Of a stretch of 64,000 nt of DNA, positions 27,200-36,114 are shown piece by piece. The stretch comes from Clostridia bacterium. GTDB taxonomy: Bacteria > Bacillota > Peptococcia > DRI-13 > SM3-B62. The first letter of the stretch is position 1, and the number at the start of each line of letters is the position of its first letter. The position numbers were made by a program, and so were the translations under genes. The stretch lies in assembly GCA_018432615.1 (NCBI GenBank), contig JAHDSQ010000014.1, positions 83,909-147,908 of the forward strand. The letters are read 5' to 3'. The notes beneath the pieces were generated by a model. It had not been told where the DNA came from and did not search any database. It saw only the letters and a program-made list of their open reading frames with translations.

Positions 27200-29407
27200 A
27201 TGAAGAACAGTTTTCAAATAAAAGGCATGAGTTGTGCAGCTTGTGCCGCCAAGGTTGAGAAAACGCTCAATTCCTTGCCGGGTGTGAGTAAAGCCAGTGT
27301 AAATATTGCCACTGAAAAAGCTGCCGTATCATACTCATCTTCCGAAATAACGATCAATGATATCTGGGATGCTGTGGAAAAGCTGGGATATAAGGTGGAA
27401 GATAATGAGGAGGACTTAAGCAATGACAGGGAGCGGGAAGACAGAGGACAGGAAATTAGGCGACAAAAAGTCTTATTGGCCTTTTCGCTGTTGTTCTCCC
27501 TGCCTTTAATGGTTGTTATGTTTGCGGAAATGTTTGTGTGGGATTGGATGCCTACCTTTACCGGCAACAAGTATTTTCAACTGGCATTAGCCACTCCTAT
27601 ACAGTTTGTGGCAGGAGCCCAGTTCTATAGAGATGCCTATTATGCACTGAAGAATAAGAGTGCTAATATGTCGGTGCTGGTGGTTTTAGGAACTTCTGCG
27701 GCTTATTTTTTCAGTTTGGCGGTTACATTCTGGGGAGAACAACTGGGGCTAATGCATGTCTATTACGAAACGTCTGGAATTATCATTACACTGATTATTT
27801 TAGGCAAACTATTAGAGGCTATTGCTAAGGGCAAAACCTCTGAAGCTATCCGGAAACTGATGGGGATGCAGGCCAAGGCCGCCCGGGTGATGCGGGAGGG
27901 GAAGGAACAGGAGATTCCTATAGAAGAGGTAAGGATGGGGGAATTAATAATAGTTCGTCCGGGTGAGAAGATACCTGTGGACGGGGTAATTATAGAAGGA
28001 TATTCTTCTATTGACGAATCTTTGCTGACGGGTGAAAGTATTCCCGTCGACAAAACCGTTGGTGACGAAGTTATCGGGGCCACTATTAATAAATATGGTA
28101 CCTTCAAATTTGAGGCGACTAAGATTGGCAAAGATACGGCATTAGCTCAGATAATCAAGGTAGTGGAGGAAGCGCAGGGTTCCAAAGCCCCTATTCAGAG
28201 GATGGCCGATATTATTTCTTCATATTTTGTGCCGGCGGTTATTGGGATTGCAGTTCTAACATTTTTGGTGTGGTATTTTGTAGCTGAACCGGGAGATTTT
28301 AATAGAGCCCTCATCAATTTCACGGCAGTTTTGGTTATTGCCTGTCCTTGTGCTCTGGGGTTGGCTACCCCTACTTCGATTATGGTTGGGACGGGTAAAG
28401 GTGCGGAGAATGGTATTCTGTTTAAAGGGGGAGAACACCTGGAAAACGCTCATCAGATTGACACGGTGGTTCTGGATAAGACCGGAACAATTACCAGAGG
28501 GCAGCCGGAGGTCACGGATATTGTAAATCTTACTGAGCTGGAGGAAAAAGAGATTCTTTATTTTGCAGCTACCGCTGAAAAAGGATCGGAGCATCCCTTG
28601 GGGCAAGCAATTGTTAAATACGGGGAAGAAATCTTGGGGGAGGTGGCTTCTGCTGAGGAATTCGCTGCAATCCCGGGAAGGGGGATTGCAGCGAGAATAA
28701 AAGGCAAAAGTGTGTTATTAGGCACCAGAAAGATGATGCAGGAAAAGAAAATAGTCGTTAAAGAAATTGAAGGGCAAATGAGCGAGATGGAAGATTTGGG
28801 CAAGACTGTTATGCTCATGTCCCTTGACGGAGAGATTGCCGCTATCATAGCCGTTGCCGACACGGTAAAAGAGAATTCCGAGGAGGCTGTGAAGGAACTG
28901 CAACGGATGGGAATGGAAGTAATCATGATTACCGGGGATAATAAGCGGACAGCACAGGCGGTAGCGCGGCAGGTAGGTATAGATCGTGTATTGGCTGAGG
29001 TCTTGCCTGAAGATAAGGCTGAGGAAATAAAGAAATTGAAGGCTAAAGGGAAGAAGGTCGCTATGGTAGGGGATGGGATCAATGATGCCCCGGCTTTAGC
29101 AATTGCTGATGTGGGAATTGCCATTGGAACCGGAGCGGATGTAGCCATGGAAGCCGCCGATATTACCTTGATGGGAGGGGACCTTTTGGGAATACCTGCC
29201 AGTATTGCCTTGAGCCGGGCTACAATGAAAAATATCAAACAAAACCTTTTTTGGGCCTTGATATATAATACTTTGGGACTTCCTATTGCTGCTTTTGGGT
29301 TGTTAAATCCGGTGATTGCGGGGGGAGCCATGGCTTTCAGTTCGGTGTCCGTGGTGACAAATGCTTTGCGTTTGAAACGATGGTCATTTAAATCAGACTT
29401 GAGATAG
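27200..29407 (+). CDS. copA: Copper-exporting P1B-type ATPase
   Basis: A 735-residue pump with one N-terminal heavy-metal-binding domain ([10 protein letters not shown], CxxC at residues 12-15), eight predicted membrane helices, the actuator motif LTGESIPV, the intramembrane CPCALGL that defines monovalent Cu/Ag transporters, the phosphorylation site DKTGTIT, the SEHPLG nucleotide-binding motif and [10 protein letters not shown]. It exports Cu(I) at the expense of ATP. No copper chaperone or csoR-type repressor gene is adjacent, which is less usual. Good GGAGGG ribosome site. Divergent from the superoxide dismutase gene. Confidence 0.93.
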   Translation: MKNSFQIKGMSCAACAAKVEKTLNSLPGVSKASVNIATEKAAVSYSSSEITINDIWDAVEKLGYKVEDNEEDLSNDREREDRGQEIRRQKVLLAFSLLFSLPLMVVMFAEMFVWDWMPTFTGNKYFQLALATPIQFVAGAQFYRDAYYALKNKSANMSVLVVLGTSAAYFFSLAVTFWGEQLGLMHVYYETSGIIITLIILGKLLEAIAKGKTSEAIRKLMGMQAKAARVMREGKEQEIPIEEVRMGELIIVRPGEKIPVDGVIIEGYSSIDESLLTGESIPVDKTVGDEVIGATINKYGTFKFEATKIGKDTALAQIIKVVEEAQGSKAPIQRMADIISSYFVPAVIGIAVLTFLVWYFVAEPGDFNRALINFTAVLVIACPCALGLATPTSIMVGTGKGAENGILFKGGEHLENAHQIDTVVLDKTGTITRGQPEVTDIVNLTELEEKEILYFAATAEKGSEHPLGQAIVKYGEEILGEVASAEEFAAIPGRGIAARIKGKSVLLGTRKMMQEKKIVVKEIEGQMSEMEDLGKTVMLMSLDGEIAAIIAVADTVKENSEEAVKELQRMGMEVIMITGDNKRTAQAVARQVGIDRVLAEVLPEDKAEEIKKLKAKGKKVAMVGDGINDAPALAIADVGIAIGTGADVAMEAADITLMGGDLLGIPASIALSRATMKNIKQNLFWALIYNTLGLPIAAFGLLNPVIAGGAMAFSSVSVVTNALRLKRWSFKSDLR

Positions 29408-29435
29408 ATTGAAATTTGCAGAGGAATAAAGTTAA

Positions 29436-29467
29436 GGGCTAAGGATTTGCTCCTTAGTTCTTTTTTT
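29436..29467 (+). terminator. Rho-independent terminator after copA
   Basis: CTAAGGA (29439-29445) pairs with TCCTTAG (29451-29457), and TTCTTTTTTT follows. Confidence 0.85.
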
Positions 29468-29675
29468 GTACTTTTAATTTACAAACATATAAATAACAGA
29501 TAAACAATTAACAATAATATTCGATATATATATAAAAGCATATTGTTGATTTTCAGTAAAAAACGGCAATAAGTGAATAATTCAAGCCTGACCCCATCAG
29601 GGTTTTATCGAAATTTGTCGAATAAAGTCACATACTGAAAAGAATCTAATATGACTCTAAGAAGGGGGATCGGTA

Positions 29676-31685
29676 ATGAAAGGTTATTTTAAGAGTTTCT
29701 CGTTTACACTTGTTATTCTTATTAGCATTATTTTGGCGGTGGTATGTGTTAGTCTCGGTGTTATTAGTTACAATTCGGCTTCACAGGCGGTTAATGATGA
29801 AGTCGACAAAGCTTTGTTAGAGCTGTCCGAACAGGGTGGCTATCTTATTAGGTCTTATCTTGATTTGCAAATGGAGAAGTTGGAGATGGTCGCTGACGAT
29901 GACATTATCAAAGATGTCGATAGAACCTGGGAGGAAAAGCTTGCAGTATTAAATGAGGAGATAGCAAGAGCCGGACATGTTCGCATGGGTATAGCTGATC
30001 TCAACGGGGAACTGACAAGCTCAAACGGAGCCGTTTCGGATATTACGACCCGCGAGTATTATCAGGAGGCACTGGCCGGAAAAACAGCGGTTTCTGATCC
30101 GATAGTCAGTAAAGTTGATGGCTCAGTAATTATAATTTATGCGACTCCTATCAAGAGTGGTAATCAAACTGTCGGTGTTTTGGTGGCTATTCGTGACGGG
30201 AATGATTTGAGTGAAATTACCGATAAGATAACGTTTGGAGAATCCGGAGAAGGATATATGAATTCGAAAGATGGTACTATCATAGCCCATAAAAATCGGG
30301 ACTTGGTAGTTAACATGCATAATGCATTGGAACAAGTAAAAACCGATCCGAGTGTAACGGTCTTAGCCGAAATGGTTGAGGTCATGATGCAGGGGGAAGC
30401 AGGCACCTGGGCCTACACATTTGAAGGGCAAGAAAGTTATGTGGGTTTTTCGCCCGTACCGGGAACAACCTGGTCGTTGGCGGTAAAGGCACCTGCAGCA
30501 GAGGTGCTGCAGGGAGTAGAAAACCTAAGAAATACAATTTTTATGACATCTCTAATCTTTATTATCGTTGGTATAATGCTTGCCGCTGTACTGGCCAACA
30601 GAACTGTTCGTCCTTTGAAAAAGGCTACTGAACTGACACAATCGTTGGCTGAAGGTGATTGGCGGCAAGAGGTTTCCGAAAAGGATCTGAAGCGAGGTGA
30701 CGAATTTGGAGACCTGTCACGTGCTATCAATGAGATGATTATTAATATCCGCAAGTTGGTATCCGGTATCGTTACAATGGTAAATGAAGTGGCGGCTTCC
30801 AGCGAAGAACTGATGGCTACCAGTCAGAGCACGGCAGCTAATATGGAAGAGGTTTCGGCTTCTACTGAGGAAATGGCGGCAAGTCTGGAGGAAGTGTCTG
30901 CTTCGGCTGATGAAATTAGTGCTTCCAGTCAGGAGATGAACGGAACGGTCGAGAACCTCAACAACGAAATGAAAAACGGTAGCGATAAAGCTAAGGCAAT
31001 CGAGAATAACGCTTCTGAAATTCAAGCCCAGGTATTGCAGAATCAGAAAACAGCTACGGAAGTATATACGGATTTAGAAGGAAGAATGAAGGCTGCTATT
31101 GAGAAAGCAAAGATTATTGATGAAATTTCCAGTATGGCATCGTTAATATCCGATATTGCTTCTCAGACTAACCTGTTAGCCTTGAATGCCGCTATAGAGG
31201 CGGCCAGAGCGGGCGAACAGGGACGAGGATTTGCCGTTGTGGCGGAAGAGGTCCGCAAACTGGCGGAGCAATCTGCGGAGACGGTCACAAGAATTCAGGG
31301 ACTTACTGAACAGGTACATGCCAATGTGGGTGAGTTGACGAAGGATGCCCAAGCCTTGCTTGAATTTATGAGCACTGATGTGGATAAGGATTACAAGGAA
31401 TTTGTCAACACGGCAGATAAATATAAAATGGATGCGGTTGCCTTCTATAATCTTACCCAAGAGGCTGAGAAGCAAAGCCAGCACTCCATTGAGGTTGTAA
31501 CTCAGGTAGCAAAAGCAATTGAAGAGGTAACAAGCAGTATCAATCAGAGCAATTTAGGTGTTCAGCAGATTGCGCAGAGTACGGATCACTCCAGTAAGTC
31601 TATGGTGCAGATTAATGACGCAGCCGTGAAATTAGCTGAAATGGCTGAAGAGTTATCTAACATGGCTGGAAAATTCAAGGTATAA
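29676..31685 (+). CDS. Methyl-accepting chemotaxis protein with extracellular dCache domain
   Basis: A 669-residue transmembrane chemoreceptor. Helix one is about residues 10-30. A double-Cache sensor with [11 protein letters not shown] and [19 protein letters not shown] fills about 35-280, helix two about 288-308, and a HAMP domain about 310-362. The cytoplasmic coiled coil has the conserved hairpin tip [23 protein letters not shown]. It would signal to CheA/CheW, none of which is in this window. dCache domains bind amino acids, organic acids or other small molecules; the ligand is unknown. It is monocistronic, with a terminator just downstream. Confidence 0.92.
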   Translation: MKGYFKSFSFTLVILISIILAVVCVSLGVISYNSASQAVNDEVDKALLELSEQGGYLIRSYLDLQMEKLEMVADDDIIKDVDRTWEEKLAVLNEEIARAGHVRMGIADLNGELTSSNGAVSDITTREYYQEALAGKTAVSDPIVSKVDGSVIIIYATPIKSGNQTVGVLVAIRDGNDLSEITDKITFGESGEGYMNSKDGTIIAHKNRDLVVNMHNALEQVKTDPSVTVLAEMVEVMMQGEAGTWAYTFEGQESYVGFSPVPGTTWSLAVKAPAAEVLQGVENLRNTIFMTSLIFIIVGIMLAAVLANRTVRPLKKATELTQSLAEGDWRQEVSEKDLKRGDEFGDLSRAINEMIINIRKLVSGIVTMVNEVAASSEELMATSQSTAANMEEVSASTEEMAASLEEVSASADEISASSQEMNGTVENLNNEMKNGSDKAKAIENNASEIQAQVLQNQKTATEVYTDLEGRMKAAIEKAKIIDEISSMASLISDIASQTNLLALNAAIEAARAGEQGRGFAVVAEEVRKLAEQSAETVTRIQGLTEQVHANVGELTKDAQALLEFMSTDVDKDYKEFVNTADKYKMDAVAFYNLTQEAEKQSQHSIEVVTQVAKAIEEVTSSINQSNLGVQQIAQSTDHSSKSMVQINDAAVKLAEMAEELSNMAGKFKV

Positions 31686-31716
31686 GAAAAGGATATTTAC
31701 GGTAAAAGACACAGCG

Positions 31717-31745
31717 AAAGCAGGGGCAAGATTGCCCCTGCTTTT
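31717..31745 (+). terminator. Rho-independent terminator after the dCache chemoreceptor gene
   Basis: AAAGCAGGGGCAA pairs with TTGCCCCTGCTTT around GA. Confidence 0.88.
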
Positions 31746-32006
31746 AGTTCGTCCGGATGGTAATCACTTTTTTTGTCATAACTTCCTTGACTTTTGTTTT
31801 TGTTAATAGATCATGCCCTTATTAAAAGCCGCAAAATCAGAGATGTCGGAATAGGGTAAGAGCCAGAAAGTAGACTTATGGCAAACATTCAGTAGATTTT
31901 TTATTTAATTATCCTGATCATGAACAAATATGGTAGTATAAAATAAATCGAACATAATTGTTTCTGCTTATTAGGTAAAGGTTATTTACATATAAGGGGG
32001 TATATA
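31746..32006. other. Non-coding gap before crcB
   Basis: No ORF with a credible ribosome site is present. A possible -10-like TAGTATAAAAT lies at about 31933-31943. I looked for a fluoride riboswitch here and did not find one. Confidence 0.5.
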
Positions 32007-32393
32007 ATGAATACGGCACTATATGCGGCCATTGCTCTTGGAGGTGCTTTGGGAGCTTTAAGCAGATATTTTATTTCTACTTGGGTATATAATAAGTGTG
32101 ACTTTGCTTTCCCTTGGGGGACATTCGTGGTCAATATCCTTGGCTGTTTCATTCTTGGTATGGTTTTCATCTGGGGAACGGAAAGGGCGATGATAGGCCC
32201 AAACATGCGAGCCTTTCTGGGCGTAGGATTACTAGGCGCTTTTACGACCTTTTCCACGTTCTGTTTGGAAACAATAAATATAATCAAAGACGGGGAAATA
32301 AAATCAGCCTTGCTTAATACTGTGGGAAGCGTAATATTGGGTTTGTTGGCTTTGTGGCTGGGTACAGTTATCGCCGCATTGTTATCAAAATAG
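32007..32393 (+). CDS. crcB: Fluoride channel CrcB/Fluc
   Basis: A 128-residue protein with four membrane helices and the Fluc signatures GGALGALSRYFI, FPWGTFVVNILGCFILG and GLLGAFTTFSTF. Fluc proteins form dual-topology dimers that export fluoride. AAGGGGG precedes the ATG. It is followed 25 bases later by a DUF190 gene, a common partner. Confidence 0.93.
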   Translation: MNTALYAAIALGGALGALSRYFISTWVYNKCDFAFPWGTFVVNILGCFILGMVFIWGTERAMIGPNMRAFLGVGLLGAFTTFSTFCLETINIIKDGEIKSALLNTVGSVILGLLALWLGTVIAALLSK

Positions 32394-32418
32394 ATAAGAC
32401 CCACGAGGAGGTGCCTGT

Positions 32419-32760
32419 ATGGTTAAAATATCGGGGAAAGCAAGAAGGTTGCGGGTTTATCTTGGTGAAGCCGGTAAGTATAAAGGAGTCCCGGTGTATC
32501 ACGCTATTGTGCTTAAGGCCAAAGAATTGGGGCTGGCGGGTGCCACCGTTTTTCGCGGCGTTGAAGGGTTTGGGGCTAATAGCAGAATTAAAACAAGCAG
32601 AGTACTGGAATTATCCAATGATCTGCCTCTGGTAATAGATATTGTAGATAGTATTGAATACATAGAAAAAATCATGCCATTTTTAGATGATATTGTGACG
32701 GAGGGATTAATAACTATTGAAGATGTTGAAATAATCAAATATACAACTAAAGGCGGATGA
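32419..32760 (+). CDS. DUF190 family protein (CrcB-associated, PII-like fold)
   Basis: A 113-residue soluble protein with the DUF190 pattern: ARRLRVYLGEAGKYKGVPVYHAIVLKAKELGLAGATVFRGVEGFG, then the SRVLELSNDLPLVIDIVDS segment. The family has a ferredoxin-like/PII-like fold and is often encoded beside crcB, suggesting a regulatory role in fluoride resistance that has not been proven. ATG with GAGGAGGTG upstream. Confidence 0.87.
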   Translation: MVKISGKARRLRVYLGEAGKYKGVPVYHAIVLKAKELGLAGATVFRGVEGFGANSRIKTSRVLELSNDLPLVIDIVDSIEYIEKIMPFLDDIVTEGLITIEDVEIIKYTTKGG

Positions 32761-32812
32761 ATATTGCGAAGTTCCATATATTTGTCTCTCAGATAGCCTA
32801 GTTAGAAATATT

Positions 32813-32872
32813 GTATATTGATGCATAGATAAAAGTACAAAAATTCAGAAGTAATATAGTATATTGATACAT
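32813..32872. repeat. Direct repeat upstream of the nicotinate-cluster activator
   Basis: GTATATTGATGCAT at 32813-32826 and GTATATTGATACAT at 32859-32872 match at 13 of 14 positions, 46 bases apart. They lie in the 192-base gap before the activator gene and could be operator sites. Confidence 0.4.
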
Positions 32873-32952
32873 TTTAAAATATGACTTATAATGGCGATGG
32901 ATATTTGATTTTTTGATCTCTTTAATAATTGTCATATTGGGGAGGCGGTCCG

Positions 32953-34530
32953 GTGGTAATAGAACTGAGTGTTTTGATTGAGGTATTGCCTGTTTTGGCC
33001 AGGATATCGGGTGGGTATGCTACAGTTACAGATAGGGAAGGTATCAGAATCAAAACATTTGATTCTAACGGTAACGAAGTTAGGGAATTAGTTGGTGTGC
33101 AATACTCGATGGCCAAGGAGGCCGGATTAACAGGAAAGATTCAAAGCGGGTTTTCGGAGATAGTAAAAAGCGCAGAAGCTTGGGCGTTACCTCTGGGGGA
33201 TTATGTTTTAGCGACCAGTAATGTAGAACGCATCCAAAGAGATAAGGAATTAAAAGAATCAATAAAAACGGCGTTACCTTTTATTGCGAGAGTTGCGGGA
33301 GGCGAAGCGGTATTATTTGATAGTAGCGGTAAAAGATTAGCCAGTGTTGACCATAACGGAGAAGTTAATCCTGATTTTATTGGTAGTGTAAGCAATGCTG
33401 CTTTGCGGGCTATGCAAGAACAAAAAACAGTCATAGGGGAATCCATGTCAGTAAGTGGAGCAGTGGGGGTCAGGATACCTATAACTGAGGATTTCGGTTT
33501 TGGTTTTAACAACGAACAGAGTGTTAAGCGCGAACATAAACTGCTCGAAGAAGTGAAAAAGTATCAATATGCTAAGTATAACTTTAACGATATAGTCGGT
33601 GAAAGCGAAGAAATCAAAAAAGTAAAAAAAATAGGCTCTTTTGTTGCGCAAGGGTTATCTTCGGTTTTAATTACCGGCGAAACCGGGACAGGTAAAGAAT
33701 TGTTCGCTCAGGCTATTCATAATAGCAGTGAAAGAAGAGCAAAGCCCTTTGTAGCTGTTAATTGTACTGCCATACCATCTTCTCTGATCGAAAGTTATTT
33801 GTTCGGCTATGTTGAAGGGGCCTTTACGGGCGCAAAAAAAGGAGGTAGCCTCGGTTGCTTTGAACAAGCGGAAGGGGGTACTATTTTTTTGGATGAAGTC
33901 AGTGAAATGGAGTATGGATTGCAAAGCAAGCTGTTGAGGGTATTGCAGGAAAGAGAAGTGACAAGGATCGGTGGTTCTGCAAATACCAAAGTAGATGTTA
34001 GGGTTATTGCGGCAACCAACAAGGACCTTATTACTGAAATTAAGAAGGGACGGTTCAGGGAGGATTTATTCTACAGACTCAATGTTGTCCAATTAAACAT
34101 TCCGCCGCTGAGAAGAAGGGAAAAAGATATACCGTTATTAATTAAGTTTTTTATCAATAAATACAATAAAACTCTTGAAAAATTTATTCTGGAAATTGAC
34201 CAAGAGGCATTAAATATTATGCTTTCCTATGAATGGCCGGGGAATGTTCGACAGTTACAGAATTGCGTTGAATATGCAATGAATATGGTTGGTATTAATG
34301 AATCGGAAATAGCCGTTCAGCATTTACCGACATATTTATTTGAAGATAATCCGGAGCTTATGAAAAGCAAATATTTAACATTAAAAGAAACGATAAGAAT
34401 CGCTGAGAAAGAGGCAATTCTTAAGGCTCTGGTTCACTACAATAATTCAAAAATAAAGGTTGCTCAAGTCTTGGGAATCAGCACTACTTCATTATGGAGG
34501 AAAATGACGGAATATAAAATAGATGTATAA
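32953..34530 (+). CDS. Sigma-54-dependent activator with duplicated N-terminal sensor, probable nicotinate regulator
   Basis: A 525-residue enhancer-binding protein. The N-terminus holds two ~80-aa repeats, about residues 10-90 and 108-190, each reading ARxxGGxAxxxDxxGxRxxxxDxNG; I do not recognise this sensor. The AAA+ domain has Walker A GETGTGKE near 242, an intact GAFTGA near 289 and Walker B IFLDEVSEM. A Fis-type HTH ends the protein (NSKIKVAQVLGISTTSLWRKM). The GTG at 32953 has GGAGG seven bases upstream; the earlier TTG 32929 has none. It is directly upstream of and co-directional with the ndh cluster, which has a sigma-54 promoter, so it is the prime candidate regulator. A nicotinate-related effector is inference. 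Confidence 0.88.
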   Translation: MVIELSVLIEVLPVLARISGGYATVTDREGIRIKTFDSNGNEVRELVGVQYSMAKEAGLTGKIQSGFSEIVKSAEAWALPLGDYVLATSNVERIQRDKELKESIKTALPFIARVAGGEAVLFDSSGKRLASVDHNGEVNPDFIGSVSNAALRAMQEQKTVIGESMSVSGAVGVRIPITEDFGFGFNNEQSVKREHKLLEEVKKYQYAKYNFNDIVGESEEIKKVKKIGSFVAQGLSSVLITGETGTGKELFAQAIHNSSERRAKPFVAVNCTAIPSSLIESYLFGYVEGAFTGAKKGGSLGCFEQAEGGTIFLDEVSEMEYGLQSKLLRVLQEREVTRIGGSANTKVDVRVIAATNKDLITEIKKGRFREDLFYRLNVVQLNIPPLRRREKDIPLLIKFFINKYNKTLEKFILEIDQEALNIMLSYEWPGNVRQLQNCVEYAMNMVGINESEIAVQHLPTYLFEDNPELMKSKYLTLKETIRIAEKEAILKALVHYNNSKIKVAQVLGISTTSLWRKMTEYKIDV

Positions 34531-34536
34531 AAAACA

Positions 34537-34663
34537 TTCCAAAAATGAAATAGCATTTCAATTTTGAAATGCTATTTCATTTTTTAGCGGTTAAACAAAG
34601 GTTAAACGTTTTTCAGCAAAGGATAATGTGATAAAAAAGCGAACAAACATTTCAGAAATGAAA
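34537..34663. promoter_or_regulatory. Palindromic activator sites (TTTCA-N4-TGAAA) upstream of ndhF
   Basis: Three sites precede the sigma-54 promoter: TTCCA-AAAA-TGAAA (34537-34550, one mismatch), TTTCA-ATTT-TGAAA (34556-34569) and TTTCA-GAAA-TGAAA (34650-34663). The nearest is 41 bases upstream of the -24 element. The same palindrome occurs three times upstream of the chemoreceptor gene at 53931. Confidence 0.7.
34541..34584. terminator. Perfect 20-bp-arm hairpin after the activator gene
   Basis: Positions 34541-34560 and 34565-34584 are exact reverse complements with a 4-base loop. The left arm starts with five A and the right arm ends with five T, so it can serve as a bidirectional terminator of the activator transcript. 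It contains one of the palindromic activator sites at its centre. Confidence 0.7.
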
Positions 34664-34704
34664 AGATTTAAGATGAAACCATGGTGATAAGCTATCTTTC
34701 GGGG

Positions 34705-34720
34705 TGGCATGATTATTGCT
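34705..34720 (+). promoter_or_regulatory. Sigma-54 promoter of the nicotinate cluster
   Basis: TGGCATGATTATTGCT has GG and GC ten bases apart and matches the -24/-12 consensus closely. It lies 55 bases upstream of ndhF. The first 15 bases are identical to the promoter of the chemoreceptor gene at 53089-53931. Confidence 0.85.
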
Positions 34721-34775
34721 TATTAATTATGTCGAGAAAAAAATTGTATAAATTAATATATTGGAGGTGATTTTA

Positions 34776-35642
34776 TTGGATTTTGTATATCATAATCCTC
34801 GAAATTTGGAACAACTTTTCAATATTGTGAATGGAACAGGAAATTGTACTTTATTTGCCGGCGGGACTGACTTGTTAGTAAAAATGAAAAAAAAATTAAT
34901 AGAACCGGAAAACATTGTTGATTTAAAAGGAATCGACGATTTAAAGGGGATCGTGCCGGAAGGAGAATTTCTTAATATTAAGCCGTTAGTTACCCATGAC
35001 GAGATTGAGAATTCCGAAATCATCAAGAAAAAGGCCTACGTTATTGCAGAAGCCGCAGCACAAGTGGGATCGCCACAAATCAGAAACATGGGAACGGTAG
35101 GGGGCAACATTGGGAATGCTTCACCGGCGGCAGACATCGTTCCCGCTTTGTTGGTTCTTGATGCAAAAGTAGAGATGCAAAGTATTCAAGGCCAGGAAGA
35201 AAAAGAGTTATTAAGCGTTTTTAAGGGACCGGGACAGTTAAGTATCAAGAAAGGGCAGGTCATCAGCAATATAAAAGCAAGGGTTTTGGCGGAGCAAGAA
35301 GGAGCGGCATTTATGAAATCAGGGCAGCGCAAAGCCTTGGCCATATCGGTTATCAATGGTGCCGTATGGCTTAAAGTAAATGGCAACAAGATTGAAGATG
35401 TGAGAATTGCCTTAGGTGCCGTTGCCCCTACCCCTATAAGATTGTTTGATGTGGAAAAATGGCTGATAGGCAGGGAGGCTAATGAAGACGTATTTAAAAA
35501 GGCCGGTGAAATGGCTAAAGAGGTAGTAAAGCCAATTGACGACATTCGTTCCAGCGCGGAATACAGAAAAACAGTGAGTGCTGCTATTGTCTATAACGGC
35601 TTAAAAACAGCTCTGCAAAGAATAGGGGGCTTAAGTCAATGA
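34776..35642 (+). CDS. ndhF: Nicotinate dehydrogenase FAD-binding subunit
   Basis: A 288-residue CO-dehydrogenase-type flavoprotein subunit with FAD motifs LFAGGTDLLVKMK and QIRNMGTVGGNIGNASPAAD. In the four-subunit molybdenum hydroxylase that converts nicotinate to 6-hydroxynicotinate it passes electrons from the Fe-S subunit to NADP. TTG 34776 (MDFVYHNP) has GGAGGTGA upstream; the earlier TTG 34761 lacks one. The stop overlaps the ndhS start (ATGA). The assignment to nicotinate rests on the complete downstream pathway. Confidence 0.88.
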   Translation: MDFVYHNPRNLEQLFNIVNGTGNCTLFAGGTDLLVKMKKKLIEPENIVDLKGIDDLKGIVPEGEFLNIKPLVTHDEIENSEIIKKKAYVIAEAAAQVGSPQIRNMGTVGGNIGNASPAADIVPALLVLDAKVEMQSIQGQEEKELLSVFKGPGQLSIKKGQVISNIKARVLAEQEGAAFMKSGQRKALAISVINGAVWLKVNGNKIEDVRIALGAVAPTPIRLFDVEKWLIGREANEDVFKKAGEMAKEVVKPIDDIRSSAEYRKTVSAAIVYNGLKTALQRIGGLSQ

Positions 35643-36112
35643 ATACGATAAATATCAGTTTCAAACTAAACGGTAAAGATATGAAAATGGAGATTAAACC
35701 ACAATTGTTGTTGCTGGATATGTTACGGGAAGAGTTAGGTTTGACGGGGACAAAAAATGGTTGCGGCGAAGGGGATTGTGGTGCATGTACCGTGCTTTTT
35801 GACGGTAAGCCGATTTGTTCTTGCCTGGCTTTAGCGGTAAATGCGGACGGACATGAAATCACTACCGTAGAGGGATTAGGTAGCGAAGAAAAGCTTGATC
35901 CGCTACAGCAGGCATTCATTGATGAAGGTGCGGTGCAATGCGGGTTTTGTACACCCGGGATGCTCTTAAGCGCCAAAGCCCTGCTGAACAAAAACAATGA
36001 CCCTTCAGATGCTGAGATTAAGAGGGCTATCTCGGGCAATCTTTGCAGATGCACCGGTTATACAAAAATTGTGAAAGCGATAAAAAAGGCTGCCAAGATG
36101 AAGGAGGTGTGA
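35639..36112 (+). CDS. ndhS: Nicotinate dehydrogenase small [2Fe-2S] subunit
   Basis: A 157-residue subunit with the two cluster motifs of molybdenum hydroxylases: CGEGDCGACTVLFDGKPICSC and CGFCTPGM...NLCRCTGY. It relays electrons from the molybdenum centre to the FAD subunit. It overlaps ndhF by four bases and ends two bases before ndhL. Confidence 0.9.
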   Translation: MNTINISFKLNGKDMKMEIKPQLLLLDMLREELGLTGTKNGCGEGDCGACTVLFDGKPICSCLALAVNADGHEITTVEGLGSEEKLDPLQQAFIDEGAVQCGFCTPGMLLSAKALLNKNNDPSDAEIKRAISGNLCRCTGYTKIVKAIKKAAKMKEV

Positions 36113-36114
36113 GA

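Noticed and set aside
29587..29610. Terminator-like CCTGA/TCAGG hairpin before the dCache receptor
   Set aside because: Only five base pairs with a short T-run and no upstream gene left to terminate; treated as chance.
31746..32006. Fluoride riboswitch upstream of crcB
   Set aside because: The conserved GGCGATGG-type core and pseudoknot partners were not found by eye; a covariance search would decide.
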